A DNA stretch of 64,000 bases. Source: Thermoanaerobaculia bacterium (GTDB taxonomy: Bacteria > Acidobacteriota > Thermoanaerobaculia > Multivoradales > JAHZIX01). The DNA lies in contig JALXFE010000102.1 in the NCBI GenBank assembly GCA_027069135.1, positions 1 through 64,000 on the forward strand, written 5' to 3'. Below are positions 44,300-53,118 of the stretch, one piece after another. The position numbers and the translations under genes are program-made. Below the pieces are notes generated by a model, which was given only the letters and a program-made list of their open reading frames with translations, was not told where the DNA came from and did no database searches. Numbering within the stretch: the first letter of the stretch is position 1; every line of letters starts with the position of its first letter.

Positions 44300-45607
44300 T
44301 CAGGCCTCTCGCAAGGCTGCTTCGAAGGCCTCGAGGGTCTTCTCGATCTCTTTCGGGCCGTGGGCGGTGGAGAAGAAAAAGGCTTCGTAGGCCGAGGGCG
44401 GCAGATGGACGCCGCGCTCGAGGAGTCGGTGAAAGACGACCTTGAAGCGCTCCTGGTCGGTGGCGTCGACATCGGCGAGGCTGGAGATCGGCCGCTCGCT
44501 GAAGAAAAAGCCCAGCATTCCACCTCGGCGCAGGATCTGGCAGGGTACACCCTTGCGGTGCGTGACCTCCCGCAAGCCATCTTCCAGGGCCCGGCCGGTG
44601 GTCTCGAGGGTCCGGTAGGCCGCGAAATCCTCGCTGGCCAGACTCTTGAGGGCCGCGGTGCCCGCCGCCACTGCGATGGGATTCCCGGAGAGGGTTCCGG
44701 CCTGGTAGACCGGACCCGATGGGGAGATCCTTTCCATGACGTCCCGCCGCCCGCCGTAGGCCGCGATGGGCAACCCGCCGCCGATCACCTTGCCGAGGGT
44801 CGTCAAATCCGGCCGGACGGGAAAGAGCTCCTGGGCCCCTCCCCAGGCGACCCGAAACCCGGTCATCACTTCGTCGAAGATCAGAAGCGCCCCGCAGGCA
44901 TCACACAGCCGACGCAGCCCCTCGAGGAATCCCTCCTGGGGAAGGATCATGCCCATATTGCCGGCGATGGGCTCGACGATGATAGCGGCGAGACGGTCCC
45001 CGTGGCGGCGAAGGCGTTCCTCCACCGCTGCCAGGTCATTGTAGGGAGCCAGGAGCGTATCGTCGGTGACCGGTGGCGGAACCCCTGGCGATGAAGGGAT
45101 CCCAAGAGTCAAGGCGCCGGAGCCGGCAGCGACCAGAAAGGGGTCTGCGTGGCCGTGGTAGCAGCCTTCGAATTTTAGGAATTTGTTGCGGCCCGTAAAG
45201 GCCCGGGCCAGGCGCAAGGCGGACATGGTGGCTTCGGTCCCGGAGTTGACGAGCCGGACCATCTCGATGGAAGGCATGGCGGCGACGATGAGCTCCGCCA
45301 ACTCGACTTCCTCGAGGGTCGGCGTCCCGAAGGTCGTACCCCGGGCCAGGGCTTCGGAGACGGCCTCGACGATGGCCGGATGGCGATGGCCGAGAATGTG
45401 GGGGCCGTAGCCGCAGATGTAGTCGACGTAGCGCTTGCCCTCGATGTCTTCGAGATAGGCACCCTGCGCCGATCGTACGAAGACCGGGTCGCCGCCGACG
45501 GCCTTGAAGGCTCGGACCGGTGAATTCACGCCCCCGGGGATCACCCGGCAGGCCCGGACCATGGGGTCCGCAGCCTTCGTAGGCTTCGGGGGCTTCATGG
45601 CTCCCAT
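44300..45607 (-). CDS. hemL: Glutamate-1-semialdehyde 2,1-aminomutase
   Basis: A 435-aa PLP enzyme of the C5 heme pathway making 5-aminolevulinate. Signatures: [19 protein letters not shown] at the N-terminus, [16 protein letters not shown], the PLP-binding Asp region [17 protein letters not shown] and the Schiff-base lysine in [18 protein letters not shown]. Length is normal for HemL. Its start overlaps the end of hemB by 13 nt, so the two are coupled. Cytosolic. Confidence 0.97.
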   Translation of the reverse strand: MGAMKPPKPTKAADPMVRACRVIPGGVNSPVRAFKAVGGDPVFVRSAQGAYLEDIEGKRYVDYICGYGPHILGHRHPAIVEAVSEALARGTTFGTPTLEEVELAELIVAAMPSIEMVRLVNSGTEATMSALRLARAFTGRNKFLKFEGCYHGHADPFLVAAGSGALTLGIPSSPGVPPPVTDDTLLAPYNDLAAVEERLRRHGDRLAAIIVEPIAGNMGMILPQEGFLEGLRRLCDACGALLIFDEVMTGFRVAWGGAQELFPVRPDLTTLGKVIGGGLPIAAYGGRRDVMERISPSGPVYQAGTLSGNPIAVAAGTAALKSLASEDFAAYRTLETTGRALEDGLREVTHRKGVPCQILRRGGMLGFFFSERPISSLADVDATDQERFKVVFHRLLERGVHLPPSAYEAFFFSTAHGPKEIEKTLEAFEAALREA

Positions 45608-46581
45608 CCTCCTTGAAGGAGCTTCGCCGCTCGGCGGGCACCGTAGGTGATGACGAGGTCAGCACCGGCGCGGCGGATGGAAAGCAGAGACTCCATCAGC
45701 ACCCGGTCGCCGTCGATCCAGCCTCGCTCCGCGGTCGCCTGGATCATCGAGTACTCGCCGCTCACCTGATAGGCGACCAGTGGGTGATCGAAGCGCTGGC
45801 GCATGAGGCTCAGCACATCGAGGTACGCGAGGGCGGGTTTGACCATCAGGAGATCGGCTCCCTCGTCGGCGTCGAGGCCGATTTCTCGCAGAGCCTCGCG
45901 GCCATTGGCCGGATCCATCTGGTAGCCGCGGCGGTCGCCGAAGCTCGGAGCGGACTCCGCCGCTTCTCGGAAAGGGCCATAGAAGGAGCTTGAGAACTTT
46001 GCCGCGTAGGCGAGGATGGGCGTCGGCTCAAACCCCGCGTCGTCGAGGGCGAAGCGGATCGCTGCGACCCGGCCGTCCATCATGTCCGACGGCGCGATGA
46101 TGTCGGCTCCCGCCCGCGCGAGGGACACCGACTGGCGGGCCAGATTCGCGACGGTGCGGTCGTTGTCCACTTCGCCATCGACGAGAACGCCGCAATGCCC
46201 GTGGTCCGTGTACTCGCAAAAACAGACGTCGGCGATGGTGACGAGATCCGGGACCTCGCGAGCCAGGGCCTCAAGCGCTCGTTGGACGACGCCATCCTCT
46301 CGCCAGGACGACGACCCCACGGCGTCTTTTTCCGCCGGGATCCCAAAGAGGAGGACCGCCGGGATCCCTTCATCGAAGGCGGCTCGCGCAGTCTCCGTCA
46401 ACTTGTCGACGGATTGTTGGAAGACCCCCGGCATCGAAGAGACGGGCGTTTCCACCCCGGAGCCGGGGACGGCAAAGAGGGGGAGGATGAAATCATCCGC
46501 TGCCAGCTGAGTCTCCCGGACCATGCGGCGGAGGGTCGGTGTTCGGCGCAGGCGGCGCAGGCGGGTTACGGGAAAGCTCAT
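45595..46581 (-). CDS. hemB: Delta-aminolevulinic acid dehydratase (porphobilinogen synthase)
   Basis: A 328-aa enzyme joining two 5-aminolevulinate molecules. Key segments: a zinc-type cysteine cluster [36 protein letters not shown], the first lysine near [12 protein letters not shown] (AAKFSSS), and the Schiff-base lysine in [12 protein letters not shown]. Three cysteines in the metal site indicate the Zn-dependent form. ATG 46581 is chosen over a GTG six codons upstream. It heads the hemB-hemL-kinase operon and diverges from the ArsA-like genes. Confidence 0.97.
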   Translation of the reverse strand: MSFPVTRLRRLRRTPTLRRMVRETQLAADDFILPLFAVPGSGVETPVSSMPGVFQQSVDKLTETARAAFDEGIPAVLLFGIPAEKDAVGSSSWREDGVVQRALEALAREVPDLVTIADVCFCEYTDHGHCGVLVDGEVDNDRTVANLARQSVSLARAGADIIAPSDMMDGRVAAIRFALDDAGFEPTPILAYAAKFSSSFYGPFREAAESAPSFGDRRGYQMDPANGREALREIGLDADEGADLLMVKPALAYLDVLSLMRQRFDHPLVAYQVSGEYSMIQATAERGWIDGDRVLMESLLSIRRAGADLVITYGARRAAKLLQGGWEP

Positions 46582-46738
46582 GGTGAAGCGTTGTATCACA
46601 AAGCGGGCCCCGGGCCACGTTCAGACCTCGGGATCGACTCCCTTGACGGCCTGGCAGCGATCTGGCACTGTGGCCTCGCCGCGCTGCGGCAAGATCGCCG
46701 GACTGCGACTCCGGCTCCCCATCTCGAAAGGAAGATCC

Positions 46739-47647
46739 TTGAGTAGAAGTCCCATCGACGACTTGATGCGCCTGCCCTTCTTGGTCGTCACCGGTAAGGG
46801 CGGCGTCGGGAAGAGCGCCATTTCCGCCGCCTTGAGCACGGCGTTGGCCCGAAAGGGTAAGAAAGTCCTCCTTCTCGAAGTCGACCCGCGGGAGAACGTC
46901 CACCAGCTCCTGGCGGTCTCGCCCTCCGGGGGGGAGGTCATCCCGGTGAAGCGGCGTCTGTGGCTGCAGAACCTCAAACCTCGGGAGGCGTTGGATCAGC
47001 TGATCCGCAAACAATTGGGGAGAGGGCTCATCACCCGGCGGGTTCTGCGGAGTGAAACCTACCGCCAACTGGCCGACGGGGCCCCGGGGCTCAAGGAGTT
47101 GGGGATTCTCGACTATGCCCTCGAGCGCTGTGAAGCTCGCGGCAAGGACGGTTTGGGGCCTTTCGATACGGTGATCCTGGACGCTCCCGCGACCGGTCAC
47201 GGGGTTTCGATGTTGGCAGCGCCCCTCCTCGTTTCGGAAGTCGTCGAGAATGGGCCGGTGGGCGAGAGGGCGAGATCCATGGCCGCTTGCGTCCGGGATG
47301 TTGAGAGATTGGGCGTCGTGGTGGTGACGCTGGCCGAGGAAATGCCGGTGCAGGAGGCTCTGGAGTTGGAGGAGATGCTCGCCGAGCGTCTCGGGCGCCG
47401 AGCCAACCTCTTGATGGTCAACGGGCTCTATCCTCCTTTGCCGGACGGGGACAGCCCATCGAATCCGGCGTTGGCCGTTTGGTATCGGCGGCGGCGGGTC
47501 AACGAGAGGGAGCTCGACCGGCTGCGGCAGGAGTGGCGACAACCGTTTGTCGAGTTGCCTCTCTTGCCGGTGGACCGAGGGCCTCAGCTGGTCGGGGCGT
47601 TGCGGCAGCGCCTGGAGGTCGCATCGTTACCCGGGGAGGTGGTATGA
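46739..47647 (+). CDS. ArsA-like P-loop ATPase, first of a tandem pair
   Basis: A 302-aa SIMIBI-class ATPase. The deviant Walker A is VVTGKGGVGKSAISAALS with the signature lysine before GG, switch I is EVDPRENVHQLL and the switch II region FDTVILDAPATGHGVSML. The C-terminal part (LVVVVTLAEEMPVQEALELE-like) follows the ArsA fold. The start is the TTG at 46739, preceded by AAGGAAG; a Met 10 codons further is the fallback. The protein lacks the metalloid-binding cysteines of true arsenite pumps as far as I can see. It overlaps its partner by 4 nt (ATGA). Confidence 0.82.
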   Translation: MSRSPIDDLMRLPFLVVTGKGGVGKSAISAALSTALARKGKKVLLLEVDPRENVHQLLAVSPSGGEVIPVKRRLWLQNLKPREALDQLIRKQLGRGLITRRVLRSETYRQLADGAPGLKELGILDYALERCEARGKDGLGPFDTVILDAPATGHGVSMLAAPLLVSEVVENGPVGERARSMAACVRDVERLGVVVVTLAEEMPVQEALELEEMLAERLGRRANLLMVNGLYPPLPDGDSPSNPALAVWYRRRRVNERELDRLRQEWRQPFVELPLLPVDRGPQLVGALRQRLEVASLPGEVV

Positions 47648-48711
47648 GCCGGACGCCGGATCTTTCGGTGGTGGTGGGTAGCGGAGGGGTCGGGAAGACC
47701 ACCTTGGCGGCAGCGATGGGCATCGCCGCCGCAGAAGGGGGCCAGAACACCTTGGTCATGACCTTCGATCCTTCCCTGCGTCTCAAGGATGCTCTCAAGG
47801 TCGGGGAGGCGGCACGATCTCGGGAGGTAGAAGTCCCCTTGGGGGCGAAAGGTCTCCTGGCGGCGAGCCTTCTGGATGCACGCCAGACCTTCGATCGTTT
47901 GATCGAGCGCTATGCGCCGGACCCAGCCTCGAAGAACCGCATCCTCACGAATCGCTTCTACCATCACCTTTCCGGTTCCCTTTCCGGAATCCTCGAGTAC
48001 ATGGCGGTGGAGCGACTCTTCGAGGTCGCCCAGGAGGGGCGCTACGATCGCATCATCCTCGACACCCCCCCGACCCGTCAGGCCTTGGATTTCCTGGAAG
48101 CACCGGACCGCATCGTCTCTTTCCTCGATAGTCCGGCCCTCTCGATCGCCTTGCGAGATTGGTTTGACGACCAAGGTCGCTTGCGGGCGACGGCCCGTTT
48201 TGGAGCTCTCGGGCGCCGTCTCGATGGTTTCTTGGATCGCATCATCGGCGTGGATTTTCTGCGCGATGTCTCGGAGTTCTTCCGGGCCTTCGGCCCTCTT
48301 TTCGCGGGCTTTCGCAGCCGGGCGGAGGAAGTCCAGACTCTCCTCCGGTCCCCCCAAGCCCGGTTCTTGTTGGTCGCGGGACCGAGTCAGGAGAGGATTC
48401 CCGACGCCCTCTTTTTCGCCCGAAAACTCGAAGAGGCGGGGCATCGATTGCAGGCGGTGTTGGTCAATCGCATCCATCCGCCTTTCGAGATTTCGCCGCA
48501 ATGCGGCATGGCGGAGCCTTCAGAGGTCCTGGAAGCGCAGCGGTTGCTCACCTGGCTCGGAGATCGAGACGATCGGGGCGTAAGAGAGCTCGAGTCCCTC
48601 CTCAGTGCCCATCCGTTGGTGAAGATCCCTATGATGGAGCGGGAACCCACGGATATACCAGCCCTTCGCGAGTTGGGCCTAAGTCTCCGGGAAGAGCTGC
48701 CGGGGCTCTGA
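47644..48711 (+). CDS. ArsA-like P-loop ATPase, second of a tandem pair
   Basis: A 355-aa partner of the upstream ATPase. The P-loop is VVGSGGVGKTTLAAAMG, where Ser stands in place of the signature lysine, so the two subunits are not equivalent. Switch segments are TFDPSLRLKDALK and YDRIILDTPPTRQALDFL, and a C-terminal NRIHPPFEISPQ region follows. ArsA has two such halves fused in one chain; here they are separate, which suggests a heterodimer. The genes lie directly upstream of the PHA granule locus. The stop codon sits inside the first unit of a tandem repeat. Confidence 0.82.
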   Translation: MSRTPDLSVVVGSGGVGKTTLAAAMGIAAAEGGQNTLVMTFDPSLRLKDALKVGEAARSREVEVPLGAKGLLAASLLDARQTFDRLIERYAPDPASKNRILTNRFYHHLSGSLSGILEYMAVERLFEVAQEGRYDRIILDTPPTRQALDFLEAPDRIVSFLDSPALSIALRDWFDDQGRLRATARFGALGRRLDGFLDRIIGVDFLRDVSEFFRAFGPLFAGFRSRAEEVQTLLRSPQARFLLVAGPSQERIPDALFFARKLEEAGHRLQAVLVNRIHPPFEISPQCGMAEPSEVLEAQRLLTWLGDRDDRGVRELESLLSAHPLVKIPMMEREPTDIPALRELGLSLREELPGL

Positions 48712-48775
48712 AGTGCCGGGGCTCTGAAGTGCCGGGGCTCGGAGGTGTCGGGGCTCGGAGGTGTCGGGATTCAGA
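48696..48775 (+). repeat. Five tandem 16-bp repeats
   Basis: Units of the form AGTGCCGGGGCTCTGA (48696-48711, then every 16 nt to 48775), the last two more diverged. The first unit carries the ArsA-like stop codon. No hairpin or coding role is evident. Slippage could change the 3' end of that gene. Confidence 0.8.
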
Positions 48776-48804
48776 AGTATTTTGCCGCGCTGCGGAAGAA
48801 TATC

Positions 48805-48833
48805 TTGACGGTCATGCCGCAGTGCGGTATCTT
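48805..48833 (+). promoter_or_regulatory. phaR promoter with a palindromic PhaR-type operator in the spacer
   Basis: TTGACG (48805-48810), a 17-nt spacer and TATCTT (48828-48833). The spacer ends in the perfect palindrome CCGCAGTGCGG (48817-48827), directly against the -10. Two related TGCCGC/TGCGG half sites lie at 48783-48795 and 48846-48852. Known PhaR repressors bind TGC/GCA-rich sites and repress their own gene and phasins. Autoregulation by the gene product at 48915 is inferred. Confidence 0.6.
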
Positions 48834-48914
48834 TCTGTCGTCGACATGCCGCACCGCGCCTTTTGACCTCCGCGGCGTCGCGAAATTCGAATTCTTCTTA
48901 AGGGAGAGGACCTC

Positions 48915-49364
48915 ATGGTTCGTCTGATCAAACGATACGAGAGCCGGAAGCTCTACGACACCGAAGAAAGTCGCTATGTCTCGTTGGAGGATATTGCCCT
49001 CTGGGTGCGGGAGGGGCAGGAAGTCAAAGTCGTGGACAACGCGTCTTCAAAGGACGTCACGGCCCAAACTCTGACCCAGGTCATCCTCGATGAAGGCCGT
49101 CGCGGTACCCGATTTCTTCCCAGCGAGCTCCTTCACGACCTCGTGAGGGCCGGTGAGAAAGCCCTCTCGAGCGGTGTCGAGCAGGTCCAACATGGCGTGG
49201 ATCGTTGGGTCCGGGCTTCCGTGGATCGGCTCGGTCCGGTGCGCAGGGTTCGCGAAGAGATGAACAATCTCCGGTCGAGGCTCGAGAGCCTCGAAGACAC
49301 CCTGGTAGATCTCGAAGTCAGCGATGCGGCGGGCCAACCCGGCGAGAGCGATCCAAAGAAATAA
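48915..49364 (+). CDS. phaR: PHA synthesis regulator PhaR
   Basis: A 149-aa protein. Residues 1-62 are the PHB/PHA-accumulation regulator DNA-binding domain (LIKRYESRKLYDTEESRYVS, then DIALWVREGQEVKVVDNASS). The C-terminal part is helical and ends in a coiled coil (MNNLRSRLESLEDTLVDLE) that should bind PHA granules. PhaR represses phasin genes until granules form and titrate it. The phasin gene starts 13 nt downstream. Confidence 0.92.
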   Translation: MVRLIKRYESRKLYDTEESRYVSLEDIALWVREGQEVKVVDNASSKDVTAQTLTQVILDEGRRGTRFLPSELLHDLVRAGEKALSSGVEQVQHGVDRWVRASVDRLGPVRRVREEMNNLRSRLESLEDTLVDLEVSDAAGQPGESDPKK

Positions 49365-49376
49365 GGGAGAAGGTAC

Positions 49377-49778
49377 ATGAACACCCAGCAGTTACTGAAA
49401 AATACCGAAGACAAGATCGAGAGGCTCAGCGACGAGGCGAAAACCGCCGGTCACTCCGTTCTGATGGCTGGCCTAGGAGTTTTCGCCGAGGCCGACGAGC
49501 AGGGCCGAAGTCTCTTTCGTGACCTGGTTTTGAAGGGTCGCGAAGTCCAAAGTGAGCAGAAGGATTTCTTGGAGGATACCTTCGGCGATTCTCGCCAGCG
49601 TGTCCGGCGGGTTGCCGAATGGGCCTCCGGTACGCTTCGGGAATCCGTAGACGGAATCCATCAGCGTTCCACAGAATTTCTCCAGCGCCTCGGCGTACCG
49701 ACTTACGAGGATGTGCGAACCCTAAATCAGCGGGTGAGCGAGCTCAACGAAAAAGTCGAGGCTCTGGCCAGCCGGTGA
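49377..49778 (+). CDS. Phasin-like granule protein
   Basis: A 133-aa, mostly helical amphipathic protein: KIERLSDEAKTAGHSVLMAG, GLGVFAEADEQGRSLFRDLV and a C-terminal heptad segment (LNQRVSELNEKVEAL). The GLG-x-[FL]-A-x-[AT]-x-E-x-G pattern matches PhaF/PhaI-type phasins and is shared with the second phasin (GLGALATTQEEGGKLFKHLV). Phasins coat polyhydroxyalkanoate granules. It follows phaR closely and is probably PhaR-controlled. Confidence 0.8.
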   Translation: MNTQQLLKNTEDKIERLSDEAKTAGHSVLMAGLGVFAEADEQGRSLFRDLVLKGREVQSEQKDFLEDTFGDSRQRVRRVAEWASGTLRESVDGIHQRSTEFLQRLGVPTYEDVRTLNQRVSELNEKVEALASR

Positions 49779-49788
49779 CTCCGTCATT

Positions 49789-49848
49789 GGAGACACCTTA
49801 GCCGGAGACACCGTAGCCGGAGACACCTTAGCCGGAGACACCGTAGCC
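49789..49848 (+). repeat. Four tandem 15-bp repeats between the phasin genes
   Basis: GGAGACACCTTAGCC and GGAGACACCGTAGCC alternate twice, forming two 30-bp units, followed by a partial GGAGAC. They begin 10 nt after the first phasin stop. No spacers, so not a CRISPR array; a protein-binding array or slippage product is possible. Confidence 0.85.
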
Positions 49849-49902
49849 GGAGACGAGATACAAAGATTGACAGAGGCCTAAGGGTCTCGGAGGAATAGGA
49901 AA

Positions 49903-50436
49903 ATGGCAAAGAAAAAAGTCAAAGCCGCGGCAGAGGATGCCCTGACCGTAGCCAACAATATCTGGTTGGCAGGCCTCGGCGCATTGGCCACCACCCAAGA
50001 GGAGGGCGGCAAGCTCTTCAAGCATCTGGTGAAGAAGGGTGAGAAGGTCGACCTCACAGGGAAAATCAAAGAGAAGACCAGCGTCGAGGAGACCGTCGAA
50101 AAGGCCCGGACCAAAGTGTCCGACGCCAAGGATCGCATCGAGGGACAGGTCGACAAGGCGAGAGATGCCGTCAGCGATGCCTGGGGGGATCTGACCCAGG
50201 TCTTCGATGAGCGGCTCGGCGGGGCTCTGCACCGTCTAGGAGTTCCCACCCGCGACGAGATCAAGACCCTCACCGCTCGGGTGGAGGCCCTGATCGAGAA
50301 GGTGGAGCAGGCGGAGGCGAAGGCGAAAGCCCCCGCCCGCCGAGCTCGGAAGACCAGTACCAGCACCGCCAAGAAGCCCGTCGCCAAGCCCCGTGCGAAG
50401 GCCACCAAGGCTGAAGCTGCAACCGTTAAGTCCTGA
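49903..50436 (+). CDS. PhaF-like phasin with histone-H1-like basic tail
   Basis: A 177-aa protein. The N-terminal phasin helix region (NIWLAGLGALATTQEEGGKL, then a coiled coil KARDAVSDAWGDLTQVFDE) is followed by RLGVPTRDEIKTLTARVEAL and an Ala/Lys/Pro-rich tail from about residue 140 (KKPVAKPRAKATKAEA). The tail resembles the H1-like DNA-binding region of PhaF, which ties granules to the chromosome so that they are shared at division. It is the second phasin of the locus, 24 nt before the patatin gene. Confidence 0.88.
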   Translation: MAKKKVKAAAEDALTVANNIWLAGLGALATTQEEGGKLFKHLVKKGEKVDLTGKIKEKTSVEETVEKARTKVSDAKDRIEGQVDKARDAVSDAWGDLTQVFDERLGGALHRLGVPTRDEIKTLTARVEALIEKVEQAEAKAKAPARRARKTSTSTAKKPVAKPRAKATKAEAATVKS

Positions 50437-50459
50437 TTCTGAGCTGGGGAGGTAAGAGG

Positions 50460-51686
50460 ATGGTCCGAAGGGACGGTGAGAAGGGGAAACGGCGTGATCG
50501 TATCGGTCTCGCCCTAGCGGGTGGCGGGCTCGGTGGCGCCGTCTACGAAATCGGTGCGCTCCGAGCTCTGGACGAAGTCCTCGAAGGGGTGGACCTCAAC
50601 GACCTCGACATCTATGTAGGGGTCAGCGCCGGGGCCTTTATCGGCGCCTGCCTGGCCAACAATCTCAAGACCGACCAGATGTGTCGGGCCATCCTCAAGA
50701 ACGAGCCGGGGGAGCACCCCTTCGTGCCGGAGACGTTTCTGACTCCGGCCGTTGGGGAGCTCTTTCAGCGCACTCTCTCGATTCCCGGATTGCTGCGGGA
50801 CGCCCTCTTCGCTTACTTGCAGGGGCCCAAGGAGCACACAATTCGGGAGTCTCTGACCCGCCTGGCGAGGGCGTTGCCGGTGGGCATTTTCGATAACGAG
50901 CCCATTCGTTCGTACCTCCGCAAGATCTACACCCTCAAGGGGCGAACGGACGACTTTCGGGAGTTGAAACGGAAGTTGGTCGTCGTCGCCGCGGATCTCG
51001 ATTCCGGCGAACCGGTCCTCTTCGGCACCGAAGGCTACGACGATGTGCCGATTTCTCGGGCCGTGCAGGCGAGCAGCGCGTTGCCGGGAATCTATCCTCC
51101 GGTAGAAATCGGCGGACGGTACTACGTGGACGGAGTCCTCTTGAAGACCCTCCACGCCTCCGTGGCCCTCGAGGCGGGAGCCAAGCTCCTGCTGTGCATC
51201 AACCCCATCGTCCCGGTCGACACCGTGCGGGCGGTGGAGAAGGGCATCATGAAACGGGGCAAGCTCATCGACCGAGGGCTCGTGACGGTGCTGTCACAGA
51301 CCATGAGAACCTTGATCCGCTCCCGCTTGGACGCCGGGATGGCCCGCTACGAAGATCGCTTCGAAGGGGCCGACATCGTGCTCCTGGAGCCGAAGCGGGA
51401 CGATTACGAGATGTTCTTCCGAAACATCTTCAGCTTCCGCTCGCGACAGGAGGTCTGCGAGCACGCCTACCGAAAGACTCGGGCGGAGCTCCTGGCTCGA
51501 TTCGACGAGCTGGCGCCGGTCCTCGAGCGTCACGGCATTACTTTGCGCAAGGACTTGCTCGCCGACCGGGATCGGAGTCTTTTCGATCACATCGGTCTCC
51601 CGAAGAGCACCACCCATTCCAGCCCGGGGGTCCTCAAGGATCTCGATTCCCTCCTCAGTCGGTTGGAAGAGGCCGTGGGCGCCTAA
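50460..51686 (+). CDS. Patatin-like lipid/polyester hydrolase
   Basis: A 408-aa protein with the patatin elements GLALAGGGLGGAVYEIGALR (oxyanion loop), the nucleophile elbow GVSAGAF (Ser about 61) and the catalytic Asp in YYVDGVL (about residue 223). No signal peptide is visible. It lies in the phaR-phasin operon, so a granule-associated lipase or intracellular PHA-depolymerase role is a reasonable inference; a phospholipase is the alternative. Confidence 0.85.
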   Translation: MVRRDGEKGKRRDRIGLALAGGGLGGAVYEIGALRALDEVLEGVDLNDLDIYVGVSAGAFIGACLANNLKTDQMCRAILKNEPGEHPFVPETFLTPAVGELFQRTLSIPGLLRDALFAYLQGPKEHTIRESLTRLARALPVGIFDNEPIRSYLRKIYTLKGRTDDFRELKRKLVVVAADLDSGEPVLFGTEGYDDVPISRAVQASSALPGIYPPVEIGGRYYVDGVLLKTLHASVALEAGAKLLLCINPIVPVDTVRAVEKGIMKRGKLIDRGLVTVLSQTMRTLIRSRLDAGMARYEDRFEGADIVLLEPKRDDYEMFFRNIFSFRSRQEVCEHAYRKTRAELLARFDELAPVLERHGITLRKDLLADRDRSLFDHIGLPKSTTHSSPGVLKDLDSLLSRLEEAVGA

Positions 51687-51698
51687 TTTAAGGAGGCT

Positions 51699-53108
51699 AT
51701 GTTGGATCGAGATCTTCCCCTTGGAACCCATCGGCGGCGCAGAGTCGGAGGCCGCATCTGGGGCCCCGTATTCTTTGTTCTGACCCTCTTGCTTCTCCTG
51801 GCTTGGTTTCGCGTCGGCGCGGTGCCCGAGGTCGAAATCTCTCCGGGCCTACCCGCGATCGGCCCGGCGACACCGGTGCACGTGGCCGTCGAGGAACCCA
51901 CCCGTGGCCTGGGACGTTTGCACATCGAGCTCGTGCAGGGCGAAGCCGTGTACCCTCTGGATTCGCAGGATTTCGAGCCTCGACCCTTCTGGGCTTTTTG
52001 GGGTCCGCGGTCTCAGCGGTACCAGGTAGATTTGGAAGTCGGCCGCGTCGCCCAACCGGAATTGCAGGAGGGGGAAGCGACCCTGAAGGTGACTGCCGAG
52101 CGGGCTGCGACCTGGTTGCGCCATCCGCCGCCGCAAATCGTAGAGAAGACCCTCGCCGTGCATTTGCGGCCCCCGCGGCTGGAGGTCGAGCGAGGCCCGG
52201 CCTCGGTGGCCACCGGGGGGAGTGGGCTGGTGGTCTACCGAGTCGGTGCCGAAAGCGCTCTAGACGGCGTCCGGATCGGCACCTGGAAATTCCCGGGCTA
52301 TCCCCTGCCCGGCGGCGAGGACGGGGAGCGCCTCGCGTTCTTCGGTGTCCCCTTCGATCTGACGGAGTCTTCAGAAGTCCTCCTGGTCGCCGCTGACGAG
52401 TTGGGAAATAAGGTGGAGATGCCGTTTCTCCGGCAGCTGAAGGTGAATCCTTTCAGGCAGGATGAGATTCGCCTGAACGAGACGTTCTTGCGCCGGGTGG
52501 TCCCCCACATCCAGGCGGAGACACCGGAGCTACACCCCTCTGAAGATGTGTTGCAGGATTATCTGGCGATCAATCGGGACCTACGGGCGTCCAATGCCCA
52601 GGAGCTTCAACGGTTGGGTCAGGCCTCGGCGCGAGGCCTGCTGTGGGAGGGGCGCTTTCTGCAGCTCCCCGGGAGTCAGGTGATGTCTTCTTTCGCCGAC
52701 CGCAGAACTTATACCTATCAGGGACGAAAGGTGGATCAGCAGGACCATTTGGGGTTCGATCTCGCTTCGACCCGAAAGGCGCCGGTACCGGCGTCGAACG
52801 GCGGAACCGTCGTCCTGGCGCGATTCTTCGGCATCTACGGCCGGACGGTGGTCATCGATCACGGATATGGCCTGATGAGCTTGTACGCTCACCTCTCGTC
52901 GATCGCGGTGGAGGAAGGGCAGCCCATCTCTCGGGGAGAGGTGGTCGGCCGCACCGGCGCCACGGGTCTGGCCGGCGGCGACCACCTACATTTCTCGATT
53001 CTCCTGCACGGCCTGCCGGTGAATCCCCTGGAATGGTGGGATCCACGCTGGATCGAACGGCAGATCCTGCGGCGGATCCCGGAGGTATCGACGGCTCGTC
53101 GGGGCTGA
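51699..53108 (+). CDS. Membrane-anchored M23 peptidoglycan endopeptidase
   Basis: A 469-aa protein with one N-terminal helix (WGPVFFVLTLLLLLAWF, about 22-39), a beta-rich periplasmic region and a C-terminal M23 domain (about 335-445): HLGFDLAS (zinc His and Asp), IYGRTVVIDHGYGLMSLYAH and GDHLHFSILLHG. All zinc ligands are kept, so it should be active on peptide cross-links. It starts 12 nt after the patatin gene with AAGGAGG, so it is probably cotranscribed with the PHA locus although functionally unrelated. Confidence 0.9.
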   Translation: MLDRDLPLGTHRRRRVGGRIWGPVFFVLTLLLLLAWFRVGAVPEVEISPGLPAIGPATPVHVAVEEPTRGLGRLHIELVQGEAVYPLDSQDFEPRPFWAFWGPRSQRYQVDLEVGRVAQPELQEGEATLKVTAERAATWLRHPPPQIVEKTLAVHLRPPRLEVERGPASVATGGSGLVVYRVGAESALDGVRIGTWKFPGYPLPGGEDGERLAFFGVPFDLTESSEVLLVAADELGNKVEMPFLRQLKVNPFRQDEIRLNETFLRRVVPHIQAETPELHPSEDVLQDYLAINRDLRASNAQELQRLGQASARGLLWEGRFLQLPGSQVMSSFADRRTYTYQGRKVDQQDHLGFDLASTRKAPVPASNGGTVVLARFFGIYGRTVVIDHGYGLMSLYAHLSSIAVEEGQPISRGEVVGRTGATGLAGGDHLHFSILLHGLPVNPLEWWDPRWIERQILRRIPEVSTARRG

Positions 53109-53118
53109 AATCCGACAG

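Noticed and set aside
46739-48711. Arsenite-resistance operon
   Set aside because: Only ArsA-like ATPases are present; no arsB, arsC, arsR or metal-binding cysteine cluster was seen.
49789-49848. Possible CRISPR array
   Set aside because: Repeats are directly adjacent with no spacers and there are no cas genes.
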